Assembly: GCA_026874595.1 (NCBI GenBank)
Contig: CM049306.1
Location: 53,598,019 to 53,662,018, forward strand
Reading direction: 5' to 3'
DNA: 64,000 nucleotides
Source: Sipunculus nudus
Lineage: Eukaryota > Annelida > Sipuncula > Golfingiida > Sipunculidae
Position 1 is the stretch's first letter. Each line of letters opens with the position of its first letter. Below, in pieces: positions 24,221 to 36,898 of the stretch. The position numbers were made by a program, and so were the translations under genes. The notes below the pieces were generated by a model. The model was not told the DNA's origin. It did no database searches and saw only the letters and a program-made list of their open reading frames with translations.

Positions 24221-26614
24221 TAAATTCGGAATTATGATCAGGTCAAATATGAACTGCTGCAGCCTCATTTTTGGTTGACCTCTGACCTTTCCTCTCTGCC
24301 CAGCATCCATTTGTGCGTCTGTTTCCAAACATAAACCCCCATCTCGGGACCATTTGACCGATCAGGCTAAAAATTCTGTACAAATGTACCCCTTGGATAG
24401 CTTTATAACATACACTAAAAATGGTGGCACCACCTGCAACCATTTTTGCACAGTGTCTATCTGTTCATCTGCCTTGGGATAAAATCACTCATATCTCTGC
24501 ATTGGTTGGACTTATCCACCTGAAATTTTGCATGTGTATACATCCTTGACAGCTTTCTTGATTTTATGACAGGTGGCACATCCTACATTCACGTTTAAGC
24601 TGCAGACATTCAAGCTCATATCTCGGGAACCGTTTGAGCAGTTGGGCCAAAATTTTGCATGTGTATAGATCTCCCATAGCTCTTTATCATACACAAAAAA
24701 GGTGGTGCCACCTGCAACCACTTTTTGCACAGGGTCCATTTGTTCATCTGCCTTGGAATAAAATTACTCATATCTCGGGAGTGGTTTGACTTATCCACCT
24801 GAAATTTTGCAGGTTTATACATCCTTGACAGCTTTCTTGATTTATGACAGGTGTCACCACCTACATTCACATTAATGCTGCAGACATCCAAGCTCATATC
24901 TCGGGAACCATTTGACTGATTAGGCAAAAATTTTGCAAGTTTATAGATCTCACATAGCTCTTTATCATACGCAAAACTGGTGGCGCCACCTGCGACCATT
25001 TTTGCACAGTGTCCGTCTGTTTGTTTGCCGTGGGATAAAATTTCTTAAAGCTCGGCAGTGGTTTGACATATCTGCCTAAAATTTTGCAAGTTTATACATC
25101 TTGGATAGCTTTCTGGATTTTGTGGCAGGTGGCGCCACCTACATTTATGTATACGCTGCAGACATTCAGGCTTATATCTCAGGATTGGTTTGACATATCC
25201 CTCTGAAATTTTATCATACGCAAATTTGGTGGCACCACCTGCAACCAATTTTGCACAGCGTCCATTTGTTCATCTGTCTTGGGATAAAATTACCCATGTT
25301 CAGCAGTGGTTTGACTTATCCACCTGAAATTTTGCAGGTTTATACATCCTTGACAGCTTTCTTGATTTTATGACAGTTGGCGCCACCTACATTCACATTT
25401 ACGCTGCAGACATCCAAGCTCATATCTTGGGAACCATTTGACTGATTGGGCAAAAATTTTGCATGTGTATAGATCTCACAAAGCTCTTTATCATATGCAA
25501 AACTGGTGGCGCCACCTGCAACCATTTTTGCACAGCGTCTGTCTGTTTGTTTGCCGTGGGATAAAATCACTTATATCTCGGCAGTGGTTTGTCATATCTG
25601 CCTAAAATTTTGCAGGTTTATACATCTTGGATAGCTTTCTGGATTTTGTGGCAGGTGGCGCCACCTACTTTTATGTATATGCTGCAGACATTCAGGCTTA
25701 TATCTCAGGACTGGTTTGACATATCCCCCTGAAATTTTACATGTGTATAGATCTCACATAGCATATCATCATACGCAAACTGGTGGCGCCACCTGCAACC
25801 ATTTTTGCACAGCGTCCATTTGTTAATCTGCCTTGGGATAATATTACTCATATCTCGGCAGTTGTTTGAGATATCTGCCTAAAATTTTACAGGTTTATAC
25901 ATCCTTGACAGCTTTCTTGATTTTATGACAGGTGGTGCCACCTATGTTCACATTTATGCTGCAAACATCCAAGCTCATATCTTGGGAACCATTTGACAGA
26001 TTGGGCAAAATTTCTGCATGTTTATAGATCTCACATAGCTCTTTATCATACGCAAAACTGGTGGCGCCACCTGCAACCATTTTTGCACAGCATCCGTCTG
26101 TTTCTTTGCCGTGGGATAAAATCACTTATATCTCGGCAGTTGTTTGAGATATCTGCCTAAAATTTTACAGGTTTATACATCTTGGATAGCTTTCTGGATT
26201 TTGTTGGCGCCAACTACATTTATGTATACGCTGCAGACATTTAGGCTTATATCTCAGGACTGGTTTGCATGTGTATAGATCTCAATCATATATACAAAAT
26301 TTGTTGCGCCACCTGCCACCATTTTTGCACAGCGTCCTTCTGTTTGTCTGCTGTGGCATAAAATCACTCATATACAAGTATTGGTTTGAATTATCTGCCT
26401 AAAATTTTGCATATGTTTACAACTTGGACAGCTTTCTGGATTTTTTGGAAGATGGCGCAACCGACATACACATTTCAGCTGCAGACATCCAGGCTATTAT
26501 GCAACACACCTCACTCTATTTCCCCTTGCCACTCAATTAATGCCTCACTTCAACCGTCCCACTCTGATTTTGGCGGTTACACGTAGTCGCTTGTTGACTA
26601 CTCGTATTCTAGTT
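24221..26614 (+). mobile_element. Family B tandem array, 5' end missing
   Basis: Directly abuts the C 3' end and begins mid-element at the phrase that lies ~100 bp into full copies (AATTCGGAATTATGAT). Many units follow with GGTGGCGCCACC or variants about every 130-150 bp. The 3' end is GATTTTGGCGGTTACACG, GTAGTCG-CTTGT-TGACTAC, and TCTAGTTT at about 26614. The minus-strand frames with recurring 'NVGGATCHKIKKAV' text are the repeat unit read in one open phase. Confidence 0.7.
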
Positions 26615-26800
26615 TTTGTTTTGTGTGCACCCATGCCAGAATTTCAGCAGTGATGTTTGTTTAATTGTTTCTTGTTCTAAGTGTTTAGTACTTGCATATA
26701 CATGTTACACACGTTCTTGAAAAGTAATGGTCCAGCATTGAAGCATTATACCTGGTGTAATCTCATTGCACAGGTTCACATTAGGCCTGTAGGCCTTGTT
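26615..26800 (+). mobile_element. Family C 3' end fragment
   Basis: TTGTGTGCACCCATGCC onward matches the last ~190 bp of family C and ends AGGCCTGTAGGCCTTGTT. Together with the preceding B it shows the state left by B inserting in a C 3' region, as seen more completely at 57705-59235. Confidence 0.75.
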
Positions 26801-27690
26801 TCTGTTATACTAAAATCACAGCAGTCATGTCAGTTTCTCAGCTGTGGTTTTATCTGGTGACCAAAAACCTGGTGTGTTTATTGATCATAAGTAGGTGTCT
26901 TATGGTAATCACCCTGTCTGTCCATCTGTCCATCTGCCTGTCTGTCCATTCATCCACAAATTTGTTTCCAGGTGATAATTCAAGTTAGGATTGACATATA
27001 GATATCAGACTATGTATTACCCACCACTAAAGCAAGTATCTTAATGATTTTAAGGTCATCAGGTAAAAGGTCAACTTGAAGGACACATGACAAACTTATT
27101 TAAAAAGATTGTGGATGCATTTTAAGCCAAACTTTTAATCACAAATCTTCCATCTTCCAGCTATTGCTCACCTGCCAACAGGGGAAGATTCTTTTTGATT
27201 TTGAGGGTAACTGAGTCAAAGGTCAATTCCATTCACAAGTTAGTTCATTTATGATGTCTCTGGTTTGGATTATAGACAGATTGGCTTCAGACCTGATTGT
27301 TACTGACCCATAACTAAAGCAAGATTGAATCATATTGATTTCAGGCCAGTTCTCTGGAACGTCACAGGACCCACATTTTTTAAAAGATTGTGGTTGCACT
27401 ATAAATTTAAACCTTTCATCATGAAAACTTTTCATGGCAAACTTTCCATGTTTCACTGTTGCTTACCTGCCCAAAGTTGAAGAAATCTGTAAATTGTGAG
27501 GTCACTGGACCCACTTTTTTAAAAGAATGTTATGAAAATCCAATGCTGTAAGTTCAAGGGTAGAAAGTTCTTAGAATTTTCAGTCACAAGGATAGGGGTC
27601 AAGGTCACATAGCCCACATTAGAAAAAGCTCATAAAATATCATTATAGACTAATTCAGCTGAGCCTAGAGACCCATGGGTCTCTAGTTGA
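26801..27690 (+). mobile_element. Diverged family A-type element
   Basis: A weak 5' motif (TTCTCAGCTG near 26835), a GTCTGTCCATC tract (about 26908-26950), AGGTCA-type words and a clear 3' end: CAGCTGAGC, then the perfect 16-bp palindrome GAGACCCATGGGTCTC (27668-27683), then TAGTTG. The arms differ from standard A (GTGACCC) by compensating changes, so the hairpin is conserved while its sequence is not. Confidence 0.5.
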
Positions 27691-29209
27691 AACTGTCAGA
27701 CATTTTGGTTGAAACCTTTTGTGTGTCAAATATTGAAGAGGAAATATGCTGTTCACCATAGTCATGGCTAATTTGACCTTGAACATCAAGGTCAAGGACA
27801 CTTGTTTTCAAACTCTCTTCACAACTTACCATCTTACATCATTCATTTTGATTTTCAGAAAAAATATATCCAACATAATTTTTGGACCAACCTTTGAATT
27901 CCCTCTTGAGATATTAAATATTCTTTGTGATTTTCACAAAATACTCAAAGTCAATGTCACTCTCCTAGTAAAGGTCATGATCTCATTTTAAACCTATATG
28001 TCATCTGCTCACACATACCTGTGCACATGTTTAATTTGATTAAGGTCCGATTCAATAAATATAGTGCAATATATTTTGAGTTACCTTGCTCACTAGATTT
28101 TTCTATGGCCATCAGGGGCTGAAATAAATTTGAGAAGAAATCGGCCATTTTGTAAAATGTTTGATATTTATTGGCTGTGCATTTATCTTATACATTAAGA
28201 ACCCTTTTCAGATGATTTATTTCGTTCATAAAGGGTTAGATGAACCTCTAAAGCCCATTACCTTTTTCTCCAACATATTGATCAGACTTTCAGTTTGTAA
28301 CCCATTTCGTCATCTACTTGACAATAGTATGATAAAATATTTGGGCAATGTGCCATTAATCATTATGAACTGTAATCTCAGGGTGTCCTTTGTGGGTAAC
28401 TTGATCTGCACCTGCCTGGAGGATCTATAGAAAATACTAGCCGTGCAATTAAAGAAATGACACACCATAGTAATGTTGTCACTTGCATCAGAACCTCCAG
28501 TAATATCAAGCCCTTATTTTCAAAGTACCATGGCAGAAGTGATCACTATTGTGAGCTGTCACTCTTCAAATGGAGCAGGCAGATTCATAGATGGAAATAA
28601 TAAGATCAAGAGAAAATGCAAGTCAGCCATAGAATATCTTAAGTGCAGAGGTGTTGTCTTTTGAGTTTCTTTACAGTCTGTGAGCAGATGGTTATTTGAA
28701 CCTACTTCCATGCTGTATCAGATGAAGAAGAAAAATCTGCTGTTTCATAAATTTTATCACATTGCAAAGACAGATTTACTAAAAGCATGTTAAGCCTATT
28801 ATTTATAAGGAAGGCACCATCAGGTAATGTGTGCTCTGCTGGTAACCTGATTCTCATCCAGGGGCTTTATGGAACCTTACATTTTCTCATATCCCTCAAA
28901 AACCTTATCTATTTTGACTTAAATGGTATACTGTTTGGTACTTTTTGAGCAAAAGTAACACATGCATAAATGGCCAAGGCATATGCTATAATAAATTGAT
29001 AGGAATGGCACTTCTAAAAAGTGGACACATATTTTATTTTCAGAAGAAGGTATTTTTCTGTAATCTATTAATGAATTTTGTGTTTTCAAAGATGACGTGA
29101 CAACCTGGTTCTCCTAACAAGTTCATGCTACTTTTATATTTTAGATGTGTATAGGTCTGCATGAATTATTCATTAGGCAAGACTGGTTGTATCATCAGCC
29201 ATTCTTTTT
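27691..29209. other. About 1.5 kb, nothing recognised
   Basis: AT-rich, few internal repeats. Plus-strand frames at 27746-27991, 28161-28430 and 28473-28664 are short, differ in phase and show no domain, splice context or homology I can name. This is one of the better candidates for low-copy host sequence. Confidence 0.4.
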
Positions 29210-29563
29210 TAGCTCAGCTGACTAAAAGTCATCTGAGCTATAGCAATCAACCTTTGTCCTCCTGTCCATCCGTCCGTCCTTCCGTTAACAGGGTGAAAAT
29301 CATAACCCCTAGACCTGGAATCTTCTTACTTGACATCCAGGGAGGTCCATGAAAAGTCTCCTTGGAAACCTGAAATTAGGTCTCTGTAACCCATATTCTC
29401 CAAGCTGTGGGTCTTGTGAGTACCTCCCAAAATAATCAACAATTTGATACAAATGCTCAAGTACCTGAATAACTACTGCATTGATCACTATGATTCTTTG
29501 CATAAATATTGATCATGGAGTGTTTCATCAGGTCCTGCAAACTGTTGGTGCCACCTGTATTTT

Positions 29564-31284
29564 TAGAGAAACTGTGAGCTTATGTGATGGTGCGGTGTCG
29601 TTCGTCGTGTGTCATGCGTCGTGTATTGTGCATAGTGCGTCGTCTGTACGTTAACCATAGCTATCTCAAAAACGGCAGAAGCTAGCATCAAAAATGTTTT
29701 GCAAATAATCAGTCATCTGAAAAACTATTGGATTTTGTTTATTTTTTTCTAACTGCATTTTCTTAGATTTTATAGGGAAAAAGCTAAAAAAGCTTTAAAA
29801 ATCTTCTGCTCCGAAACTGTCCAGCCAAATTGTCCATTATTTCACAGAAATGATCCCTGGAACAATCTTTCTCAAGTTTGTTTGAATGGTTCCAGTTTGG
29901 AGATTTTTGGCTGAGTTACAGGAGGTTGAACTTAGTCATCTGTCCAAAAAAGCACACTAAAATTAAAATCTCAGAAACGGCTAAAGCTATAATCACCAAA
30001 TTTTATACCAAAGTTTGTCACATATGTCATATCTGAAATTGAGGTATTGATGGCCCCACCTACATTGATGTGTTTTTTACAAGCGAAAATGTAATTTTAA
30101 ACTCTTCTAGCTTATACACTGATTTTTTATGAAAATGTTAAGCTGATTGGTTTAAACTTTACAAGAATTATTCTGTGGTAGGATTCTGCCAGTTTTATAA
30201 GAATAGATTGGGTAAATACAGCTTTAAAAAGCATTGTAGCCAATAGAAAAAGACCTGGCTCTGCCGGGTGTCTAGACAATGTGTCTAGACGTCTAGACAC
30301 AGCGTCTAGACATCTAGACACAATGTCTAGATGCAAAATTCCCAGATTATTGGAACAATATCTTTCAATTGTTTGAAAAAAACTTGGTTCGCATTTTAAG
30401 TGAATCGGGTTTATCATCAGGTCACATGTGAACTGCTGCACCCTCATTTTTGGTTGACCTCTAACCTTTCCTTGCTGCCCAGTGTCCATTTGTGCGTCTG
30501 TTTCCACACATAAACCCAATATCTCGGGAACCATTTGACCGATCAGGCTAAAAATTTTGCACAAATGTAGCCCTTTGATAGCTTTATAACATACACTAAA
30601 AAATTGGCGCCTACTGCAACCAATTTTGCACAACGTCCATCTGTTCATCTGCCTTGGGATAAAATCACTCATATCTTAGCAGTGGTTACATTCAGGTTTA
30701 CTCTGCAGACATCCAAGCTCATATCTTGGGAACCATTTGACCAATTGGGCCAAAGTTTGCTTGTGTATAGATCTCACATAGTTCTTCATCATAGGCAAAA
30801 CTGGTGGCGCCACCTGCAACCACTCATGCACAGCGTCCATCTGTTCATCTGCCTTTGGATAAAATCAATCATATCTCAGCAGTGGTTTGACTTATCCACC
30901 TGAAATTTTGCAGGTTTATACATCCTGGACAATTTTCTTAATTTTATGACAGGTGGCACCACCTACATTCACGTTTACGCTGCAGACAACAGTGCTACCA
31001 TGCAACACACCTCACTCTATTCCCCTTGCCACTTAATCCATGCCTCACTTCACCGGTCCCACTCTGATTTATGCGGATACACCTAGTGGCTTGTCGACTA
31101 CCCATATTCTGGTTTTAAAATTTTCTAGTCCGAAACTTGCAGGTCAGAAACGTCCATTTTCCTGAAATCATAATGACTAAGGTAGATATGCAGGACTTAA
31201 AAGATCAATATTAAATTTTAAAAATAAACCTCCATTCATACTCCCAAACTTTGCACAGGTTCGCATTAGGCCTGTAGGCCTTGT
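29564..31284 (+). mobile_element. Family C composite carrying a captured family B piece
   Basis: Begins AGAGAAACTGTGAGCTTATG, passes through C core sequence to about 30260, then a TCTAGA-rich minisatellite (30269-30332), then a 5'-truncated B (about 30400-31114), then a C-specific tail ending GCACAGGTTCGC, AGGCCTGTAGGCCT, TTGTT. The same order and junctions recur at 43618-45647, so this is an amplified composite and not two independent insertions. Confidence 0.65.
30269..30332. repeat. TCTAGAC minisatellite
   Basis: Repeated TGTCTAGACA/GTCTAGAC words, each palindromic around TCTAGA. The tract at 44001-44060 is a second copy at the equivalent place in the other composite. Confidence 0.9.
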
Positions 31285-31595
31285 TATGATTTTTTTGTTT
31301 TTCCTTTTTTTTCAGACCTGCAATAAAAAAACTGTCAACTGTTAACATGGCAAAATTCCTAACCGCTGGACCTGAAATTTTCTAACTTGACATCAATGGA
31401 GGTTCATGAATATATCTGTGTGGAAACCTGAAATTAACTCTCTGTTACCCATATTCTCCGAGCAATGGGGCTCAGTGGTATCCCTCAGAATAATTAAAAA
31501 TATGATGTTATATAACTATATTTCGATTACATCTTAAAATACACTCTTTGTATTTTCAGGTTCAGCTGAGCATCATGGCCATTGGGCCACTTGTT

Positions 31596-32243
31596 AAGGG
31601 GTTCATTATGGCTGATTATGAAACCCAAATAAGCTGTTCCAGGATGTCACATTTTGATCTATGACAAGATATGAAAATAACCTAAAGATGTACTGATTCA
31701 AGTCCACTTTGAGCACGACATTTTTTTCAATCTTCTTGAGTTTCTTGGCTAATTACCCTCTAAACCTGACAGTTTGATGTATCCATTTCCCCTGCCTCCT
31801 CGTTAGCCTAACCCTCATCCGTCAGTGTTACAATTTTAATGATGATATTATCACTGTTAATTTGCCACCAAATCGAAACCAAGTCAGCAAAAAAAACTTT
31901 TTTTTTATTTTTCATTGAGAACTTATTGTTATTTTTCAAGACAAATGCCTAATATCAATCTTATTAATGTCATATTTGAATTTAGACATTTGGCCAAGTA
32001 AGCATACAAACATAACAATCTCAGAAACAACAGGAACTGGCATCACCAAGATTTGTGCTAATGTTGGTCACATGATTCATATTTGAAATTGAGGTTTTTG
32101 TGGCGCCAACTACATCAACCTTTTTTTTACGGGCCAAAACCTTGTAATTTTATCCTCTTTCAGCTGAATGGTTCAATTTTTCACAAGATTTATCCTAGGG
32201 TTGGGTTCTTCCAATTGTATAAGAGCAGATTGGGTTCATAAAT
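31596..32243 (+). other. Unassigned DNA with a family C core fragment
   Basis: 31596-31980 holds nothing recognised. From about 31985 to 32240 the text (CTCAGAAACAACAGG ..., GGTCACATGATTCATATTTG, GTGGCGCCAACTAC) matches the family-C core without either end. Confidence 0.5.
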
Positions 32244-33294
32244 TTGAGCTAATCTGACTGAAAGTCATCTGAGCTATAGTGATCACTCTTTGTCCATCTG
32301 TCTGCCTGTCCATCTGTCTGTCTGTTAACCAGGCACAAATCGTAACTAAACGCTGGACCTAGATTCTTCTAACTTGACATTGAGGGAGGTCCATGAAATA
32401 ATCTCCTTGGAAACCTGAAATCAGGTCTCTGTTACCCATATCATGAGTCATTCATGGGGCTCAAAAATACCCCCAGAATAATTAAAAGTTTGATATAAAA
32501 GCTCCAGTATCTGAATTACTAATACATTGATCACCATATATTTTTGCATGCATATTAATCATGAAGCGTTTCATCAGTTCCTGCAGAGTTGTGGTGCCAC
32601 CTGGATTTTCTAATTTTTTACAATTTTTTATCTTTTAATTTTTAGCTCAGCTGACTGTCTGAAAGTCATCTGAGCTATAGTGATCACTCTTTGTCTGTCT
32701 GTAACCAGGCACAAATCGTAACTGCTGGACCTAGAATTTTGTAACTTGACATTCTGAGAGGTCCATAAAAAATCTCCTTTGAAACCAGAAATTTGGTCTC
32801 TGTTACCCATATCCTTCGAGCTATGACAACTATGAGCTCATACAAAAACTTCAATATCTCATTAAATACTTCACTGATGGTCATGATTTTTGGCATACCT
32901 ATTGATCATGAGATGTTCCATCAGTTCCTGCAGACTGGTGGCACCACCTGTATTTTTCAATTTTTTTTCTCTATTTTTGAGACCTTTAAAATTGTGAACA
33001 TCTGTTAACAGGGCACAAATCATAAAGACTGGACCTAGAATCTTCATTCTTGACACAGTGAGAGACCTCCATGTAAAAAGTCTCCATGTAAACCAGAAAT
33101 TAGGTCTCTGTAACCCATATCCTTTGAGCTATGGGGCCCCAAAGTACCCCTAGAATATTAAAAAATTTCATGCAAAAACCTCAGTATCTCATTAACTATA
33201 TCACTGATGGTCATGATTTATGGCATAAATATTGATCATGAGATGTTTAATAATTTTCTGCAGACTGGTGGCGCCACCTGTATTTATTGATTTT

Positions 33295-35915
33295 TAGCTC
33301 AGCTGACTATAAGTCATCTGAGCTATAGTCGTGGTCCATTGTCCGTCGTCCGTCCGTCTGTCCGTCCGTCCGTCCGTAGATGTGGCACGTTTTGAAACCG
33401 TAAGACCTAGGAATCCAAAATTCGGCATAATGTTAGATGTCCCCAAGATCTCCTACCAAGCCAAAAACTGGGTCTTTGCAACTTCGTTCCTTTGAGAAAT
33501 TAAGGAAAAACCTCAATTTTTTATTAAAAACCTATTTTCACACTTCAGGACTGCCTAATATCAAAACCACTCATCTGTTTTTCCTCATATTTACCATAAA
33601 TATTCCTCTATATAGTTCCTATGTACATGCCAGAAATTGTGTCTGTATTATTTAATTTAAAAAAGTTATGGGCCCAAACATAATGCATTTTGTAAAAAAT
33701 CAGGAAAGATATTTGATCACTTAACACAAAAAATGTTAAAGCTATCGACCTTTTTTCCAGTAATATAACTTTAATTAATCAAAATTAAATTGTATACCCA
33801 AAATTAGATGAAAATCTTTTAAATTTTCTAAAATATTAATAAAAATAAAAAATTGGTACCTTAAATTTTGCCCAACTTTGACCATGGCACGTTTTTTTCC
33901 TGTAAGTACTGTGGATTTAATTTTCACAGCATGTTTTTGTTAGCATTTCAACTGTTAACACCAAAAATTTGAAACCAGTTGATCAAAAACTGTAGATTTT
34001 AATAAGTTTTCAAGCACCATGTAACATATTGTTTACATCAAGCTAGTGTTATGCAGTTTGCAAGAGCTCAGCTCCCCAGCTTCAGCTCTTAATTCCTTAA
34101 ATTCGGCATACAGTTAGATGTCTCCAAAATCCCCTACCATGCCAAGAATTTGGTCACTAGGGCTTAATACCTTCGAGATATTAATAAAAAACTTCATTTT
34201 TCCATTAAAAACCCATTGTTACACTTCAATACTGCCTAATATCAAAACCACTGATCTGACTTTAATCATAAATAATATACATATTTTTCATTCTCTATGC
34301 ACATGCCAGAATGATGTCAGTATTGCGTAATTGTTTTAAGTTATGGGCCCAAACATAATGCACTTTGTAAAAAAATCAAGAAATATATTTACTCCCTTAA
34401 CAAGGGCATTGCTGAAGCAAGAGATTTTTTTGTCAGGGATGTAACATTATTTAATCAAGATTCAATTGAATACCCAAAATTAGTTTTGAATTTTTCAAAT
34501 TTTATAAGTTATTAGTATAAATATAAAATTAGTACCTTAAATTTTGCATAACTGTGACCATGGCACGTTTGTGTCCTGTGAGCACTGTTGATATAATTTT
34601 CATATCATGCACACATTAGGATTTCAGCTTTTTAGTTTAGAAAGCTGAAAGAAATTGGCCAAAAATTGTAGCTTTTATTAATGTTTTTTATGAGACCCTG
34701 TCAGACTGGGGCTCTCTCCAGCCCCTCTTGAGTCACCTGTATGTTGACCTTGTTGACCTTTCATCAAATTATGCACGCTTGAGGCGAGGCATACAGGAAT
34801 CCAGGCAGCTTATGGCCAGCCACAGTTGATCCAGGTGTCCAACCCAACTCATCTAGTAGTTTTAACCAACAACATAACAATAAACAATAAATTAATAAAT
34901 TTTTATTGGTTTTTAATAACAGATTAAAGAAAAATAGAAAAGGAATTTGTTAGTTTATAATAACAGGAAATTAACTTGCAGTTACTGATGATATAAAAAT
35001 CTTGTATCGATGGGTAGAATGTCACATATTCCAAATAACACCATGCAGTCACCTATGGCATTTTTCAGTTCAATTTTAATGATAAAGAAGTAAATCATAT
35101 TATTCATTACTAATCATTAGGGATCATATGAAGGAAATTAATGATAGACAAAGATGCAGTTGATAATATTAATCTAGATTCCTACTGTGTCTAGTGTGTA
35201 CATTGATGTGAAATTAGTCCAAAATGAATTTTTTTGTTATTTTTTAATATAAATAAAAGCCATAAAACCAGGTACTTATGATCATTATTTAAATGTGTGA
35301 ATTTTGTATATTCTGGATTCTCAACATCATTGGTTGGGGAAACTGAATAAATACCAGACATGGTGCGAATACTTTGTAATTGTTTTTAAATACGAATATG
35401 ATTATGTACTCCATTATAAAATTTCTTGCATAAAGAATAGGAATTCAGGTAAAAATGAAAGTATATGGATACTCGTGCAAATACTTTCAAAATGTATTCA
35501 TGAATGCATTCATGAATATATTCTTTAATATTATTTTAATAAACATATCAGTTATATTTCATTTAAAAAAATCATATGATTCTCTTATTATTTTTTATAA
35601 AAATTATATTTGGGACAATATTTGTAATTTTTTTTAATAAATAGTTAAACTCTTATATTATATGTTCTGCTTATAAGTTATATGGCCAAGTCAAAATCTG
35701 TGTGACAATAGTACTCCATTTGTTAATAAAATAAATGAAATCAATCCTCTTCCCTGTCTCCAAAGGTACTATCAAAATCATACATAAGCTAAACAACAAC
35801 AACTCATAATACAGCTTATATTTATTAACACACAAAACCAGCATGTGCCTCATTTCTAAATAATATTTTTTTATCATATATAACAGCTGAGCGTCGTGAC
35901 CCATAGGTCCCTTGT
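33295..35915 (+). mobile_element. Family D element, 2.6 kb, first copy
   Basis: Shares the A-type 5' end (AGCTCAGCTGACTATAAGTC at 33296) and 3' end (CAGCTGAGC, TGACCCATAGGTCC, CTTGTT), but the body is not a ~340-bp array. It holds two diverged units about 676 bp apart (CCATGGCACGTTT near 33882 and 34558), then a long AT-rich tail. It lines up along its length with the copy at 50868-53535. Both copies contain similar small frames, but the similarity continues outside them, so no gene is called. Confidence 0.7.
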
Positions 35916-36106
35916 TTTATGAATTGTTTTGTATATTTTGAGACCTTTAAAAAGGTGAACATCTGTTAACAGGGCACAAAATCATAAAGACTGGACCTAG
36001 AATCTTCATTCTGTACACAGTGAGAGACCTATGAAAAGTATCCATGGAAACCTGAAATAAGGTCTCTCTTACCTATATCCTTTGAGCTGTGGAGCTCCCA
36101 ATTACC

Positions 36107-36124
36107 CCCCCCCCCCCCCCCCCC
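36107..36124. repeat. Poly-C tract
   Basis: About 18 C residues in a family-A unit where other copies have CCCCCC before AGAATA. Similar but shorter C-runs occur at about 4131 and 5160, so this is slippage expansion of a unit-internal C-run. Confidence 0.9.
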
Positions 36125-36898
36125 AGAATAATGGAAAATTTGATAATGAAAAAAAAACTGCAACATCTTAATAACTACAACACTGATTTTTGGCATACAT
36201 ATTGATCAAGAGGTGTTCCACCAGTTTTTGCAGACTATGGCTATGGCACACCAAAGTACAGCTCAGAATATGGAAAATTTGATACAAAAGCGGAAGTATC
36301 TGAACAACTAATGCAGAGATCACCATAATTGTTTGGATGGATATTGATCAAGGAACGTTTCATCAGTTTCTGCAGACTTATGGCACCACCTGTATTTGTT
36401 CGTTTTTTTCCCCCAATTTTTTTCTCTATTTTTGAGACCTTTAAAGATATGAACATCTGTTAACAGTGCACAAATCATAACAACTGGACCAAGAATCTTC
36501 ATTTTTGACACACAGGGAGACCCATGAAAAGTCTCCATGGAAACCTGAAATTAGGTCTCTGTTACCCATATCCTTTTAATCTGTATGGCTCCTCCAAGCT
36601 ATGGGTCTCTTAGGTACCCCACATAAAAATGAATAATTTGATACAAAAACTGCAGTATCTCAATAACTACAACACTGATGGTCATGATTTTTGGCATACA
36701 TATTGATCATGAGGTGTTCCATCAGTTTCTGCAGACTGGGTGTGCCACCTCTATTTTTTTCAAAATTTTACAAATTTTTTTCTCTATTTTTGAGACCTTT
36801 AAAGATGTGGTTATCTGTCAACAGGGTGCAAATCGTAACAACTGGACCTTGAATCTTCATTCTTGTCATGCAAGGAGGCCCATTAAAGGTGTCTGTGG

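Larger units (their letters stand above)
29210..31595 (+). mobile_element. Family A element interrupted by a C/B composite
   Basis: 5' end AGCTCAGCTGACTAAAAGTC at 29211, with GTCCGTCCTTCC after it. One A unit runs to GTGCCACCTGTATTTTT, where family C starts (29564). A resumes at 31285 (ATGATTTTTTTG, the phrase that follows the T-run in intact units). It ends with a decayed 3' hairpin and CACTTGTT at 31595. Non-coding. Confidence 0.7.
32244..36898 (+). mobile_element. Family A array, hosting family D and cut by the LTR element
   Basis: A 5' starts occur near 32244 (diverged) and 32643 (AGCTCAGCTGACTGTCTG). Standard units follow, with GGTGGCGCCACC before 33295. Family D is inserted at 33295-35915; A resumes at 35916 with ATGAATTGTTTTG and the usual GAGACCTTTAAA phrase. 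Units continue, including an 18-nt poly-C tract near 36107, until the LTR element at 36899. The A text continues beyond the LTR element at 43563 (GAAACCTGAAATTAGG). Confidence 0.7.

Noticed and set aside
24616-24999. 127-codon minus-strand frame
   Set aside because: It is a translation of family-B tandem units; the same peptide recurs wherever B units keep phase, and the text includes the palindrome and its flanks.
24221-26614. Regular palindromes as a CRISPR array
   Set aside because: Units are long and similar throughout, with no short repeat and unique spacer structure, and the context is eukaryotic transposons.
30127-30672. 181-codon minus-strand frame
   Set aside because: It spans the C core, the TCTAGAC minisatellite (repeated 'SRRLDAVSRRLD' type residues) and the B part, so it crosses an element junction and cannot be one gene.
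35304-35637. Small frames in family D, similar to frames at 52994-53260
   Set aside because: The nucleotide similarity extends through the whole element, so shared frames are expected without coding function.
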